Assembly (NCBI GenBank): GCA_963678135.1
Contig: OY782667.1
Coordinates: 868,001 to 932,000, forward strand
Direction: 5' to 3'
Origin: JAHJKV01 sp963678135
GTDB taxonomy: Bacteria; Desulfobacterota; Desulfovibrionia; Desulfovibrionales; Desulfovibrionaceae
DNA length: 64,000 nt
The translations under genes were made by a program, and so were the position numbers. How positions within the stretch are numbered: position 1 is the stretch's first letter; every line of letters starts with the position of its first letter. A model generated the notes under the pieces. It was not told where the DNA came from. It made no database searches and saw only the letters and a list, made by a program, of their open reading frames with translations. Below are positions 23,166 to 33,107 of the stretch, piece by piece.

Positions 23166-24902
23166 TTATTCTGTTGCAAAGCGTTCAATATGCTTGCGAT
23201 ACGCATCCACACCGCAAGCAATGCCTTGAACCAGATATTTAAGATAGGTCTGACTCTTGAGGTATTTTGCCTCTGTTCTATTTGTGGTATACCCAAGCTC
23301 TACCAGTACCGCCGGCATTTTAGCTCCCATAAGTACATAGAAAGGTGCTCGGCGTCTTCCATGATCTTGAATATGGTATTTTTTAGGCATTTGAAGCACA
23401 ATTTTTCTTTGAATAAGATGAGCTAGGTCAGAGGATTCTTCCATTTTGGAATTGAGCATCAATTCGGTTAAAATAAGCTGTGAATCAGATATTTGGTGCG
23501 TATCAACACCATTTTCACGCGCTGCAACTCGTTTGGCAGCTGCACTGGAACTTCGTAGCCCCAAAGAATAGGTTTCCACGCCTTGTATTATTCTTTTGCG
23601 GTTGGCATTACAATGCAAGGAAATAAAGAGGTCGGCTTTTTGCATATTTGCCATAGCAGCGCGATCTTCCAAGGGAACGAAAATATCTTCGGTTCTGGTA
23701 TAGCTAACTTGAAATCCCCTGTCCTTAAGTTCTTTTCCCAGCATTTTTGCAGCAGCAAGATTGATGTTTTTTTCAACAATGCCGTTATTTTGAGCACCGG
23801 GATCGAGTCCGCCATGACCGGGGTCTATCATTACCTTTCGTACTCTGAGGCCTAAGACTTCGACAAGGTCTCCCGGATCAACGCCTTGAAGATTTTGTGC
23901 TGAAAAATTTTCATCGTATTCTGAGGGTGGAGCTTCATTGCCCGGGGCATACACATCAATAACTAATCGAAAAGGATTATTTAAGTGAAAGACTTTATGG
24001 TCTTGGTGTTCGTGTAAATCTAAAACCACCCGTGTGGTGGAAGGGTCTTTTTGCGCTACGCGGTATCCACGCAAAATGCCATCGCTTATGGCAACATTGC
24101 TTTGAATATCGTCACCGATAAGGACGTTTTTGAGGTCAATATAAACGCGGTCGCCTTTATTTTTTTCAGGTATGGGGTCTAAAAATTTATAGTAGTATTC
24201 CACTTTAGCATCAAGGTCTAAGACCACCCGAGTGTAATCATCACTTGAAAGATAACGAACAAATTTAAGATGCCCCGGATTTTCTGGGCTTGCGTCTGGT
24301 TGCTCTTGAGGAATAACCGGTGCGGGTTTCTTTTTCACCTTTTTCTTTGGTGCCGGCCCCATTTTCGCAAGCATGGGTTCTGCTTTCTTAAACATGTCGG
24401 AGCGAGGATATTCTTCTATAACTCGCACTAATCTGTCGCGTGCCTCCTCCTTTTCACCCAAGCGTTTTTGCAAAAGAACAGCTGCCCGAAACAGGCAGTC
24501 ATCTGCCCAAGTATGTTCAGGAAATTCCATGACCATTTTATCAAAGCGTTGTATGGCTTTCTTAAAATCGGTTTTGAGTCCACTGTGATAGCCTAGCTCT
24601 TCATGCACACGCGCTTGATAGTACAGTGCTTTTGGGATGAAGATTCCGCTTGCATCTTGTTCTACAACAGAGTCAAATTTACGCAATACTTTGTACCATT
24701 CACCGCGCAGCTCTGCTTTTTTGGACTTACGCAAGGAATGAAAACTTTTGTATGCGGTATTGAATAATTGGTGCGGAGTGGTGGTTTTTGCCAGCACAGG
24801 AGTAGAAAAAATTAAAAAGAAACAAGCCGTGAATAGGGTAGCAAGGCACAAGATGTGTTGCCTTTGTCTTTGAGATTGCAATGTACGGTATTCAAGCTGC
24901 AT
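23166..24902 (-). CDS. amiC: N-acetylmuramoyl-L-alanine amidase (AmiC type) with AMIN and TPR-like regions
   Basis: A periplasmic zinc amidase that cuts the peptide from the glycan strand during daughter-cell separation. Residues 1-38 are a signal peptide ending in VLA. Residues 43-185 carry TPR-like helices (FDKMVMEFPEHTWADDCLFR). An AMIN domain spans about 212-320 and Amidase_3 spans 355-578. Zinc ligands include His363 in DPGHGG and the His in SLHCNA, with Glu377 nearby; a catalytic Glu lies in VELGYTTN. The TPR-like front makes it longer than E. coli AmiC. The ribosome site is weak. Confidence 0.93.
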   Translation of the reverse strand: MQLEYRTLQSQRQRQHILCLATLFTACFFLIFSTPVLAKTTTPHQLFNTAYKSFHSLRKSKKAELRGEWYKVLRKFDSVVEQDASGIFIPKALYYQARVHEELGYHSGLKTDFKKAIQRFDKMVMEFPEHTWADDCLFRAAVLLQKRLGEKEEARDRLVRVIEEYPRSDMFKKAEPMLAKMGPAPKKKVKKKPAPVIPQEQPDASPENPGHLKFVRYLSSDDYTRVVLDLDAKVEYYYKFLDPIPEKNKGDRVYIDLKNVLIGDDIQSNVAISDGILRGYRVAQKDPSTTRVVLDLHEHQDHKVFHLNNPFRLVIDVYAPGNEAPPSEYDENFSAQNLQGVDPGDLVEVLGLRVRKVMIDPGHGGLDPGAQNNGIVEKNINLAAAKMLGKELKDRGFQVSYTRTEDIFVPLEDRAAMANMQKADLFISLHCNANRKRIIQGVETYSLGLRSSSAAAKRVAARENGVDTHQISDSQLILTELMLNSKMEESSDLAHLIQRKIVLQMPKKYHIQDHGRRRAPFYVLMGAKMPAVLVELGYTTNRTEAKYLKSQTYLKYLVQGIACGVDAYRKHIERFATE

Positions 24903-24968
24903 TATTTTTTGGTTTTTATTGTGTTATTGGTTTGAAAAACTTTGAACTCAAGTTTATTTTTGAACACA

Positions 24969-25430
24969 CTATTCAAAACAAAATTCAATAGTGAACGAGC
25001 CGGCTGAAGTTGTAAAGGGAATCGCTACGACAGCTCCTTTGCTTGCATGTTGTACTGTATGTCCATCACCCATAATCACTGTGGGGGTGCCACTTTGTAG
25101 ATTTAAGCCTTTTGCGTCAAGTCCTACCCGAGCTTGCCCTGAAACCATGTTGCTTATTTCGCCGACAGCGTCTTTAACATCAGTCAAAATATCCTCTATG
25201 GCTCCGCCAAGCATATTTTTAACCATATGAATAGCACAAGCTTTTTCAAAAGAAATTGAAATACTGCCTTTACGGTCGCCAGTAACGCCGACAAGGCCAG
25301 TAACGTCACCTCGCGCTGCTTCATTTTTTTTAATAAAAGGTGTTCCTACATGAGGATGAATGTTGGCCATGGTTCCAAGAATGTCCAGTGCTGCTTTTAC
25401 AAAAGGTTTTGCCAACTCAAGGTCAGTCAC
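24969..25430 (-). CDS. cheX: CheX-like chemotaxis phosphatase family protein
   Basis: The CheC/CheX/FliY family dephosphorylates CheY-P. The essential ExxN motif is visible as Glu91-Ile-Ser-Asn94 in VGEISNMVSGQA, with DVKDAVG before it. A single such motif, not two, marks CheX rather than CheC. I chose GTG at 25430 because GGGGAGGATTTC precedes it; the frame extends upstream to 25490 without a ribosome site. The result is 153 residues, normal for CheX. No other chemotaxis gene is nearby. Confidence 0.85.
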   Translation of the reverse strand: MTDLELAKPFVKAALDILGTMANIHPHVGTPFIKKNEAARGDVTGLVGVTGDRKGSISISFEKACAIHMVKNMLGGAIEDILTDVKDAVGEISNMVSGQARVGLDAKGLNLQSGTPTVIMGDGHTVQHASKGAVVAIPFTTSAGSFTIEFCFE

Positions 25431-25586
25431 GAAATCCTCCCCATGTTCAAAACATATTTTTTTTGTCTCTTTAGCTTGCGTAAAGCACATATATTCAATT
25501 CCGCTTGCAGTCCTACCTGTTCATAGGCTACAAAGCAAGACCCCGTAGCGAAGCTAGCTGATAATTTATAGCATGAGAGACTGTGT

Positions 25587-26933
25587 ATGCGTACTGAATT
25601 AAAAATTCCTATTCTTTCCCATCGACTTGGACTTGTTGAATTTACGGAAAAAGAAGCCGTGATTATTGAACAAGGACTTGCAGAGGACTCTTTACGCCTT
25701 ATGGAAATAGTGGGGGCTCTTATCAATATTCATAAAGCAGATTATTGTGACACCAGAGCTGTGCGTGAAAAATTTCAAGGGATGACAGCCCAGCTTACGA
25801 AAGAAGGGGGCAAATTTTATCTTCATTTGCAAAATGTACCCAGCGACGTGCTGTATGATGGAAAAAATGTTATTTGGCAATCTGTTGAGCAAGTTTCTTC
25901 TGCTTTTCGGGATATTCTTTTTTCTCCGGCAAAACTTCCAAAAAATGCAAGCAATGAAGAGCGTTCAACTTTTGTAAAAAAATTTGCTGAAAATGCTGGT
26001 TTACTGTATCGAGGCGAGCGTGGCCTTATTGTCTTTACTTGGGGAGGGCACCGGGTTCCGCGCGAAGAATATGATTATGCCAAGCAGGTCGCATATTGGC
26101 TGGCTTTGCATTTGCCGGACATGGAAAATATTACGGGTTGTGGTGAAGGCATCATGAAAGCACCTTTTAAGGGAGCTCAAGTGGCCTATGGAAAACAGCG
26201 AAGTTTTGAACGCTTTGGCCAGCGTGATTTCATAGGGCTTACTGAAAAAAATATTCTTGCAGCTGAAGCCCCAAATGAACTTGTGAACCGACTGGTGGTG
26301 TATCCAAATATTGAGCAACGTATGGAGGCATTTATTCGTGCCTCGCATCGCGGGCGAGCTCATCCTGGAGGGCCAGGAACAATTGAAGAGATCATGACCA
26401 TGCTTGCGGTACGTTCCATGCCTGAAAACAGAGACATTCCTTATGAGTTTGATTTGGTGGAGCGCGAGGGTTCTCCATATTTTCAGGAGTTGAATCAGTA
26501 TTTGATAGCGTGCTTTGGCAATGCTCTGGATGGCTTGTACACTGTGCATCAAGGCCTGCCAAAAAGCTATGCAAGCTATGTAGCCGAAAGCACGCGCAAG
26601 TTACCACAACGCTATTTATGGAATGATGATTTGCTCTTTGATTCACGAATCCAAGAGCCATATGAGGTTACTTTTGAAAGCATGGAAGCCTTGGATCTTT
26701 CGCGTCAGCAGGAACCGTTTAGCTTACTCATTAATTTACGTCGCTTTTTTTCAGCCATAGTACATCTTTCGGTTAAAGACCCTGATATGTTAGACCAATG
26801 GGGAGACGAACGCCCCTTGATTCGTGGAGACAGGGATATTGTTCGCGCCACAGATGAACTGGCTCGCAAATTAGAAGCACAGGGTCGCATTCATCCTGAG
26901 AAAAAATACGCCACACCCTATCGAGTGGAATAG
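25587..26933 (+). CDS. ppnN: Nucleotide 5'-monophosphate nucleosidase PpnN (LOG family)
   Basis: PpnN (YgdH) splits purine and pyrimidine 5'-monophosphates to base and ribose 5-phosphate and is controlled by (p)ppGpp in E. coli. Residues 1-140 match its N-terminal extra domain. The Rossmann LOG domain carries GCGEGIMKAP at 184-193 and HPGGPGTIEE at 259-268, the two catalytic loops. Length (448) is near the E. coli protein. The start ATG is modest (GAGAGACTGTGT upstream). An R1 hairpin starts three bases behind the stop codon. Confidence 0.88.
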   Translation: MRTELKIPILSHRLGLVEFTEKEAVIIEQGLAEDSLRLMEIVGALINIHKADYCDTRAVREKFQGMTAQLTKEGGKFYLHLQNVPSDVLYDGKNVIWQSVEQVSSAFRDILFSPAKLPKNASNEERSTFVKKFAENAGLLYRGERGLIVFTWGGHRVPREEYDYAKQVAYWLALHLPDMENITGCGEGIMKAPFKGAQVAYGKQRSFERFGQRDFIGLTEKNILAAEAPNELVNRLVVYPNIEQRMEAFIRASHRGRAHPGGPGTIEEIMTMLAVRSMPENRDIPYEFDLVEREGSPYFQELNQYLIACFGNALDGLYTVHQGLPKSYASYVAESTRKLPQRYLWNDDLLFDSRIQEPYEVTFESMEALDLSRQQEPFSLLINLRRFFSAIVHLSVKDPDMLDQWGDERPLIRGDRDIVRATDELARKLEAQGRIHPEKKYATPYRVE

Positions 26934-26938
26934 TAAGA

Positions 26939-27196
26939 CTGGATCCTGCGACTTACTCGCAGGATGACAAGAAGGAGCGCGCTGGCTGAGCCTGTCGAAG
27001 CCAAAAAGAGCAAAGAAAAAGGCACTGGATCCTGCGACTTACGCGCAGGATGACAAGAAGGGGACGTGCTACAACAAAACATGGCGCACAGGATGACAAG
27101 AGGGAAACAGGGAAATGGCTATGTCTGTAGGGGTACTCCCTTCCCAAAATTCCCCTCCGCCGAAAGGGGTGGCAGGGCAGGCCTGACGGGGTGGTT
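26939..27196. repeat. R1, R3, R1 and R2 repeats in series behind ppnN
   Basis: R1 arms at 26939-26968 and 27024-27053 flank a short R3 piece (GGCTGAGCCTGTCGAAGCC, about 26982-27002). An R2 copy at 27146-27196 follows (AATTCCCCTCCGCCGAAAGG to GACGGGGTGGTTC). The first R1 hairpin may act as the ppnN terminator. Confidence 0.85.
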
Positions 27197-27334
27197 CGGT
27201 GCTAGCAGGAGGACAAGAAGGGAGAGGGGAGTTGAAGAAAATAGTTGAACTTTTACCTGACTTGTATTTTCAATATATTGAATTTGAATAAAAAAGAAGT
27301 AGTTTGATTTGCAGAGCCTTACACATATTACTGC

Positions 27335-27415
27335 CCCCTAAGCTATTCAAGTCAGGTGTCAGCCTCATATATTATTGCATGATGAGTCCCTAAGCTTTTC
27401 AAGTCAGGTGTCAGT
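27335..27415. repeat. Direct repeat pair upstream of the VCBS-protein gene
   Basis: CTATTCAAGTCAGGTGTCAG (about 27344) recurs as CTTTTCAAGTCAGGTGTCAG (about 27395), each preceded by TAAG. A third AAGTACTTT word repeats at 27475-27525. These could be regulator sites or old duplications; no gene lies here. Confidence 0.55.
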
Positions 27416-27569
27416 CCCAAGTTTTTTTGAAAATAAAAGCCAAAGAAACAAGGCTTGAGTTTTTTATAAATTGCAAGTACTTTTCTTTTTTCCCAAGTAC
27501 TTTGCTTCTTTTTCAAGTGCTTTTCTGTTGTGTATTGAATAAAGTAGAAATTCCATCACGGAGGATTTT

Positions 27570-29192
27570 ATGTTCCGTAAATTTTTTGCCCTTTCAGTGA
27601 TAGCCTTGCTCATTCTTGTGCTGGCTGCTGCAAATGCTTTTTGTCAGAATGCAAAAAGCTATGTTGTTTTGCCTTTCAACTATATGGGTCCTGCGAAATA
27701 TCAGCATTATGGCAAAAGCATTCCCATTGTTCTACGGGCGAAATTAAAAATAGACAATCTTTTTCAACCTGCCTTGGAAGGCCAAGCAAGCAAAATAGGA
27801 ACATCTGCACCTGAAAGTACTGCCACAGCAGTTGATTTGCTCGCAACCGCAGGGGTCGATTATTTATTTTATGGACTTGTTTCTATTGCCGGAGATTCTG
27901 CAACACTTGAAATTAGTGGCATTGGTAAACAAGGCAATACCATTACTCGCAGTGTGGATGTCTCAAATGATCAGCTGAGTCTTGAACTGGACGCAATGGC
28001 CAGAAGCATTACCAGCGAATTGTTTAATGCACAGTCTGCTGAAACTGCTTCCGGTGTACAAGGGAGACAGATAAACCCTACCTTTCTTGCTGCGGAAACT
28101 CAGGCTCAACCAGACACGAGCTCTTCAATCAATCAGCAGTTTCGCTACGAAGGTGGAAGTGAAAACACAGGAAGACGTCAAAGCCAAAGACTGCGCTTTG
28201 CTTCAAGGAGTCTGGCTGTTTGTGATGCAGATGGGGATGGAAAAAATGAGGTTTTCATTCTCGATAAATTCAATATACATGCCTATACGTTTACTCAGGG
28301 CAAACTCCTTGAACAAGGCACATTGCGTATAGCCAATAGGGACGATCCCTTGCGTATTACTTCTATGGATGTTGACAGGGATGGACATTCTGAAATTATT
28401 TTGACCACATTTAATGAAAAACCCACCTCGTATGTGTATAATTATTCCAAGGGAAAGTTTACGGTCAAGGCGGATCGTTGTCCGTATTTTCTTAATGTTG
28501 TCAAAATGGCACCACATTATCGCGACATGCTGCTTGCTCAACCTTTGAGTAATTTTGGTGGCCTTCGTTCTTCTGACGCAATGGAAGCGCATGTTTCCAA
28601 GGGAGAAGTGATTGCCGGACGTGGTGTTCCTCTGCCTCAATTTGCTAATATTTATAATATTGCCTACCTGCCAGAGGGGGGGAGCTACAAGCTCTTTGTT
28701 TTGGATAATTTTAATAGGGTCATGACCTTTACCCCTGATCTGAAAACACTTGGAGCCTCACAAGAGGCGTTTAATAGCTCGGCGGTTCCAATCTCTCTTG
28801 GAAGAGCAGTGGTTCCCGGCATGGAAACCAGTCGTGATGCTGTGGAGGAAAGTTACTATTACCTGCCTATCCCCATGAAAGTCACGAACTTGTTTTCTAA
28901 AGGTGAAAAATATGAACTGCTTTTGAATAAAGATATATCTGTTGCTTCTCAAATTTTTGCTCGCTTCAAAACCTTTACCCAAGGTGAAATTCATTCTTTG
29001 TACTGGGATGGAACAGGCCTGAACCTTGCTTGGAAAACACGCCGAATCAAAGGTACTGTGGTTGATTATGATATAATAGATGTGGATAATGATGGTCGTG
29101 TTGATCTCACAGTGTTGGTCAATACTTATCCCGGAGCGTTTAAGACCCAGAATATTAGGACAGTATTATTGATTTATGATCTGAATTTATAG
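27570..29192 (+). CDS. Exported VCBS/FG-GAP repeat protein
   Basis: A 540-residue periplasmic or outer-surface protein. Residues 1-25 are a signal peptide ending ANAFC-QN; a lipid attachment is unlikely. Residues 30-160 resemble the TolB-like or CsgG-type N-terminal fold (YVVLPFNYMGPAKYQHYGKS), often found in such proteins. Calcium-loop VCBS motifs are seen at 219-227 (DADGDGKNE), 267-275 (DVDRDGHSE) and about 510 (DVDNDGRVD), suggesting a beta propeller. Function is unknown. GGAGG precedes the ATG. Confidence 0.8.
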   Translation: MFRKFFALSVIALLILVLAAANAFCQNAKSYVVLPFNYMGPAKYQHYGKSIPIVLRAKLKIDNLFQPALEGQASKIGTSAPESTATAVDLLATAGVDYLFYGLVSIAGDSATLEISGIGKQGNTITRSVDVSNDQLSLELDAMARSITSELFNAQSAETASGVQGRQINPTFLAAETQAQPDTSSSINQQFRYEGGSENTGRRQSQRLRFASRSLAVCDADGDGKNEVFILDKFNIHAYTFTQGKLLEQGTLRIANRDDPLRITSMDVDRDGHSEIILTTFNEKPTSYVYNYSKGKFTVKADRCPYFLNVVKMAPHYRDMLLAQPLSNFGGLRSSDAMEAHVSKGEVIAGRGVPLPQFANIYNIAYLPEGGSYKLFVLDNFNRVMTFTPDLKTLGASQEAFNSSAVPISLGRAVVPGMETSRDAVEESYYYLPIPMKVTNLFSKGEKYELLLNKDISVASQIFARFKTFTQGEIHSLYWDGTGLNLAWKTRRIKGTVVDYDIIDVDNDGRVDLTVLVNTYPGAFKTQNIRTVLLIYDLNL

Positions 29193-29243
29193 AGAAGAGA
29201 AGCAAAAGAAGAAGAACAATAAAAGAAGAAGAAAAGAAAAGAA

Positions 29244-29331
29244 CTGGACCCTGCGACTCACGCGCAGGATGACAGAGGTGGACAGGATAACTACGAAGCT
29301 TTTCGCGCTCAACGTTAAGCGCATTTGCCCT
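29244..29331. repeat. R1 arm and degraded MITE terminus
   Basis: CTGGACCCTGCGACTCACGC begins at 29244, and a worn terminus AACGTTAAGCGCATTTGCCC T ends at about 29331. Downstream, 29449-29500 holds a short GTAGCTCGTGCAGTAG-type triplication upstream of the pseudouridine synthase gene. Confidence 0.65.
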
Positions 29332-29534
29332 AAGGACAGGTTTGAAGAACTCTTCAGATGAAGAGCAAAAGAATAGCTAGAGTAAATAAAAGCAAGTAGG
29401 TTCTTTGTTACAAGCCAATACAAGGCAATGAGCTAATATACAGTAGCTCGTGCAGTAGCTCGTGCAGTAGTGCGTGTAATAGTTCGTGTATATTTATATG
29501 GTGTTGCCTTTTTTATTTATAGAAAGAAATCTTT

Positions 29535-30425
29535 ATGCCTCCTGTGAGTATTATTACTGTCAGCAAGGCTGAATCAGGACAAAAACTTATACGGTTCCTT
29601 GAACGGCGTATTGGCGCGGTTCCACGTTCTGCGGTGCAGCGCTGGATACGCACCGGACAAGTTCGTGTTGATGGTTCGCGCAAAAAGGCTTTTGATCGTG
29701 TTGTTGCAGGCCAGCAAGTGCGTATTCCTCCGTATGAGCCAGAGGATGAGCCTACAAGGAGCCCTAGCAATCTCTCCGGTCAACTCGATATTGTGCATGA
29801 AGATGAGCAGCTGCTTGTATTGAATAAACCGGCCGGCCTTGCTGTGCATGGAGGTACAGGGCATACGGATTCTCTTACCGCTCGTATTGAGCAGCAGTAT
29901 GCAAATGCTCCGTTTATGCCTACCCTTGCCCATCGTTTAGATAAAAACACGTCAGGCTTGCTGCTTGTAGCCAAAAGTTATTCTGCCTTGCGTGGCATTC
30001 AAAGCGCGATTCAATCAAGGTCTATACAAAAAATATATATTGCATGGGTGCATGGCAATTGGCCTCATGAACACGAAGTAAGTTTGGAAGACTGCATTGA
30101 GAAAACAGGGGATGTGAACGGGAATGTGAACAGGGAAAAAATGAGCGTGGGCAGCGGGAAATTCGCACAGTGTGTGGTCAAAGCATATAAACATATCCCC
30201 GAACACAGCTTGCTTAAAATACGGCTTCTTACCGGGCGAACCCATCAAATCAGAGTACAGCTTGCCTCTCGTGGCTATCCAATAATAGGGGATACAAAGT
30301 ATGGTGCTCCATACAGGTGCACTGTTGGCAAAGATATTACCGGAATTTTGCTTCATGCCTATTGCCTTGTTGTGGGTGAGCAGCGTTTTACCTGTCCTCC
30401 TGCTTGGCCTGCGCCTTTTGTCTAG
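29535..30425 (+). CDS. RluC/RluD-family 23S rRNA pseudouridine synthase
   Basis: Isomerises specific uridines in 23S rRNA. An S4 RNA-binding domain covers about 15-75 (GQKLIRFLERRIGAVPRSAV). The catalytic domain has HRLDKNTSGLLLV with nucleophile Asp136, and the late motif GRTHQIRVQLASRGYPIIGD is typical. Length (296) and the sequence near RLD favour RluC over RluD, but I cannot separate them firmly. The ribosome site is weak (AGAAAG). Confidence 0.88.
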   Translation: MPPVSIITVSKAESGQKLIRFLERRIGAVPRSAVQRWIRTGQVRVDGSRKKAFDRVVAGQQVRIPPYEPEDEPTRSPSNLSGQLDIVHEDEQLLVLNKPAGLAVHGGTGHTDSLTARIEQQYANAPFMPTLAHRLDKNTSGLLLVAKSYSALRGIQSAIQSRSIQKIYIAWVHGNWPHEHEVSLEDCIEKTGDVNGNVNREKMSVGSGKFAQCVVKAYKHIPEHSLLKIRLLTGRTHQIRVQLASRGYPIIGDTKYGAPYRCTVGKDITGILLHAYCLVVGEQRFTCPPAWPAPFV

Positions 30426-30453
30426 AATAAGGAAATAAAGTAAAAGCTACTCT

Positions 30454-30761
30454 TAAAATTCCCCTCCGCCCAAGGGGTGGCAGGGAAGGCTTGACGGGAT
30501 GCTCGTAGAACGAAAAGAGGACACTGTATATTCGTGCTTTACACAGTATGGCAGAACACCCCCCTCTGTCATTCCGCGCGTAAGTCGCGGAATTCAGCAG
30601 AGCCGGACTAAGAGGCCCTAACCCTGTGCGAGAAGAAAAAAGAACTGGATCCTGCGACTTACGCGCAGGATGACAAGAGAGAGCAGGATGACAAGAGAGA
30701 GTGCAGGATGACAAGAGAGAGCAGGATGACAAGAGAGAGTGCAGGATGACAAGAGAGAGCA
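30454..30761. repeat. R2 copy, paired R1 arms and a 38-bp-period tandem array
   Basis: R2 lies at 30454-30504. Inward R1 (GTCATTCCGCGCGTAAGTCG) is at 30568 and outward R1 at 30645-30674. From 30665 to 30761 the tail of the second arm is multiplied as GCAGGATGACAAGAGAGAGT units alternating with a two-base-shorter form. A worn MITE end (AAATTTAAGTTTGTTTGCC) follows near 30789. Confidence 0.8.
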
Positions 30762-30958
30762 GAATCCCGAAGAAGGTGTTCTTTCTAAAATTTAAGTTTG
30801 TTTGCCATGCTTTTATCATGAGTGCATAAGCATATGGCTTGACCCTTGATTCAAAATGATGTGATTTTTTTGCTTGCCAAAAAAGAAGAAGGTCTTATGT
30901 TTTTTGTTGGCAAGTTATTTTAAGATAAGCGCAAGTATCCTTTTTGAATGGAGCAGAG

Positions 30959-31501
30959 ATGGAACTTAAAGGCACAACCATATTGGCGGTAAAGGACTCG
31001 CAAGGCACTGCCGTGGCCGGTGATGGGCAGGTGACGCTTGGTCAAGCGACCATTGTAAAACATGGAGCCTGTAAGGTTCGGACTATTTACAAAGGAAAAA
31101 TCGCTGTTGGTTTTGCCGGTTCTACCGCGGATGCTTTTACCTTGTTTGAGCGTTTTGAAAAAAAACTGGAAAGCCATTCAGGAAATATGACTCGCGCTGC
31201 GGTAGAGCTTGCCAAGGATTGGAGGCAGGATAAGTACTTACGGCGTTTGGAGGCCATGCTCTTGGCTGCTGATGCTGAAACCATTTTGATTATTTCTGGT
31301 ACCGGAGATGTTATTGAACCGGATGATGGTTTAGCTGCCATTGGTTCTGGTGGATCATATGCTTTGGCTGCGGCCAGAGCCTTGGCTCGAAACACAGATT
31401 TTGATGCTGCAAATATTGCGGAAAAAGCCATGAAAATCGCTGCTGAAATATGTGTTTACACGAATGAAAATATAGTAATAGAGACTCAAAGCAAAGGATA
31501 G
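30959..31501 (+). CDS. hslV: HslV peptidase subunit of the HslUV protease
   Basis: HslV forms the two-ring threonine-protease chamber of HslUV in the cytoplasm. The mature N-terminal nucleophile is Thr6 after removal of MELKG; the following TILAVKDSQGTAVAGDGQVT is diagnostic. Gly-Ser-Gly at GSGGSYALAAARAL and Lys in the 33 region complete the site. I chose the ATG at 30959, preceded by GGAGCAGAG; an upstream TTG at 30944 is less likely. It ends nine bases before hslU, forming an operon. Confidence 0.95.
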   Translation: MELKGTTILAVKDSQGTAVAGDGQVTLGQATIVKHGACKVRTIYKGKIAVGFAGSTADAFTLFERFEKKLESHSGNMTRAAVELAKDWRQDKYLRRLEAMLLAADAETILIISGTGDVIEPDDGLAAIGSGGSYALAAARALARNTDFDAANIAEKAMKIAAEICVYTNENIVIETQSKG

Positions 31502-31510
31502 TTAGCTCAT

Positions 31511-32929
31511 ATGCACACCCTCACACCACGCAAAATTGTTTCGGAACTCGATAAGTATATTATTGGTCAAAATGATGCCAAGAAGGTTGTGGCTGTGGCC
31601 ATGCGTAATCGCTGGCGCAGGCAGCAAATAGACCCTGAGCTACGCAATGAAGTTGCGCCTAAAAATATTATTCTTATGGGTCCTACCGGAGTTGGGAAAA
31701 CAGAGATAGCTCGCCGTTTGGCTCATCTTACGGGATGCCCTTTCTTTAAGGTGGAAGCAACAAAGTTTACCGAAGTTGGTTATGTTGGGCGTGATGTCGA
31801 GTCCATGGTGCGTGATCTCATGGAAACTGGTGTTGATATAGTCAAGCGTGAGGAAAATGAAAAGGTTCGCATCAAGGCCGAAGCTGCTGCAGAGGAGCGT
31901 TTATTAGACCTTTTCTTGCCTTCTCCAAGCACAGCAAAAAAATCGGGCTCGTTCTTTTTTAGTACTTCTGAAGAAGCACAAAGCATGAAAGCAGCAAATG
32001 CTACGGAGCAAGCGGAGAGCAAAGCTCACGATACAGAGGCAGCAAAAGAAAATTCTACTCGGGAAAAATTTAGAACCATGTGGAAGCAAGGTAAACTTGA
32101 TGATAAAGAAGTGGAGCTGGAGCTTGCAAGTCAATCTGATCCCACAGTTTCCGTGATGGCTATTCCGGGCATGGAAGATATGGGACTACAAATGCAGGAT
32201 GCTTTGGGGCGCATGTTTCCCAACAAAAAGAAGCAACGTAAAATGCGTGTACCAGATGCGTATCAGGCACTGATTGTTGAAGAAACAGAAAAGCTCATTG
32301 ATATAGATAAAGTCATTGAAGTTGCCAAAGAACGAGTAGAGCAGACAGGCATTCTTTTTATTGATGAGCTTGATAAAGTTGCTGCCCGTGCTGAGCATCA
32401 TGGTTCTGAGGTTTCCAGAGAGGGCGTGCAGCGTGATTTATTGCCTGTAGTGGAAGGCTGTGTGGTCAATACCAAGTACGGGATGATTAAAACTGATCAT
32501 ATTTTATTTATTGCAGCCGGAGCTTTTCACCATGCCAAACCCTCAGACCTTATTCCTGAACTGCAGGGGCGTTTTCCTTTGCGTGAGGAACTTCATGCCT
32601 TGGGTAAAGATGAATTTTACCAAATACTCACTGAGCCAAAAAATGCTCTCACAGTGCAATATAAAGCCCTTTTAGAAACTGAAGGCATAGCCTTGGAATA
32701 TACGAAGGAAGCCTTGGAAGAAGTGGCTGCAACTGCTGAAAAAATCAATGAGGAAACCGAGAATATTGGAGCGCGCAGACTGTATACCATTATGGAAAAG
32801 TTGCTTGCAGAACTTTCGTTTAATGCGCCGGACAAAAAAGGAGAAAGCGTACTTGTTGATAGAGAATATGTTATTGAGCAATTAGAAAAGGTCGTTGAGA
32901 ACCGCGATCTTTCACGCTATATTTTGTAG
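31511..32929 (+). CDS. hslU: HslU ATPase/unfoldase subunit
   Basis: A AAA+ ATPase that unfolds substrates and feeds them to HslV. Walker A is GPTGVGKTE with Lys63 and Walker B is ILFIDELDK. Sensor and arginine-finger regions follow in the last 150 residues, and the C-terminal tail ends in RDLSRYIL, which docks into HslV. The intermediate I-domain (about 110-240) contains a Ser/Ala/Lys/Glu-rich low-complexity stretch at about 135-185, making the protein (472 residues) a little longer than usual. No terminator is visible after the stop. Confidence 0.96.
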   Translation: MHTLTPRKIVSELDKYIIGQNDAKKVVAVAMRNRWRRQQIDPELRNEVAPKNIILMGPTGVGKTEIARRLAHLTGCPFFKVEATKFTEVGYVGRDVESMVRDLMETGVDIVKREENEKVRIKAEAAAEERLLDLFLPSPSTAKKSGSFFFSTSEEAQSMKAANATEQAESKAHDTEAAKENSTREKFRTMWKQGKLDDKEVELELASQSDPTVSVMAIPGMEDMGLQMQDALGRMFPNKKKQRKMRVPDAYQALIVEETEKLIDIDKVIEVAKERVEQTGILFIDELDKVAARAEHHGSEVSREGVQRDLLPVVEGCVVNTKYGMIKTDHILFIAAGAFHHAKPSDLIPELQGRFPLREELHALGKDEFYQILTEPKNALTVQYKALLETEGIALEYTKEALEEVAATAEKINEETENIGARRLYTIMEKLLAELSFNAPDKKGESVLVDREYVIEQLEKVVENRDLSRYIL

Positions 32930-32949
32930 TTTTCCAAAGCTTTAATAAG

Positions 32950-33101
32950 AAAAGGTCTTTGCTTCTTCTCTTGCTGTGTCAAAGCCTCCCAGCCCGGCGC
33001 TGCTGAACTGTCGTGACTTATATGCTTCAATGACAAGGGATATGCGTTAAATAACGGAGAGCAATGGCTAAATGAAAGAAAAGTTAATATACGTTTGCCC
33101 T
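32950..33101. repeat. Degraded MITE-like right half
   Basis: Words TGTGTCAAAGCCTCC, GCTGCTGAACTGTCGTGACTT and CAATGACAAGGG correspond to the interior of the element. The terminus AGTTAATATACGTTTGCCCT ends at 33101. The edge touches the toxin-like gene fragment at 33108. Confidence 0.6.
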
Positions 33102-33107
33102 GCCTAT

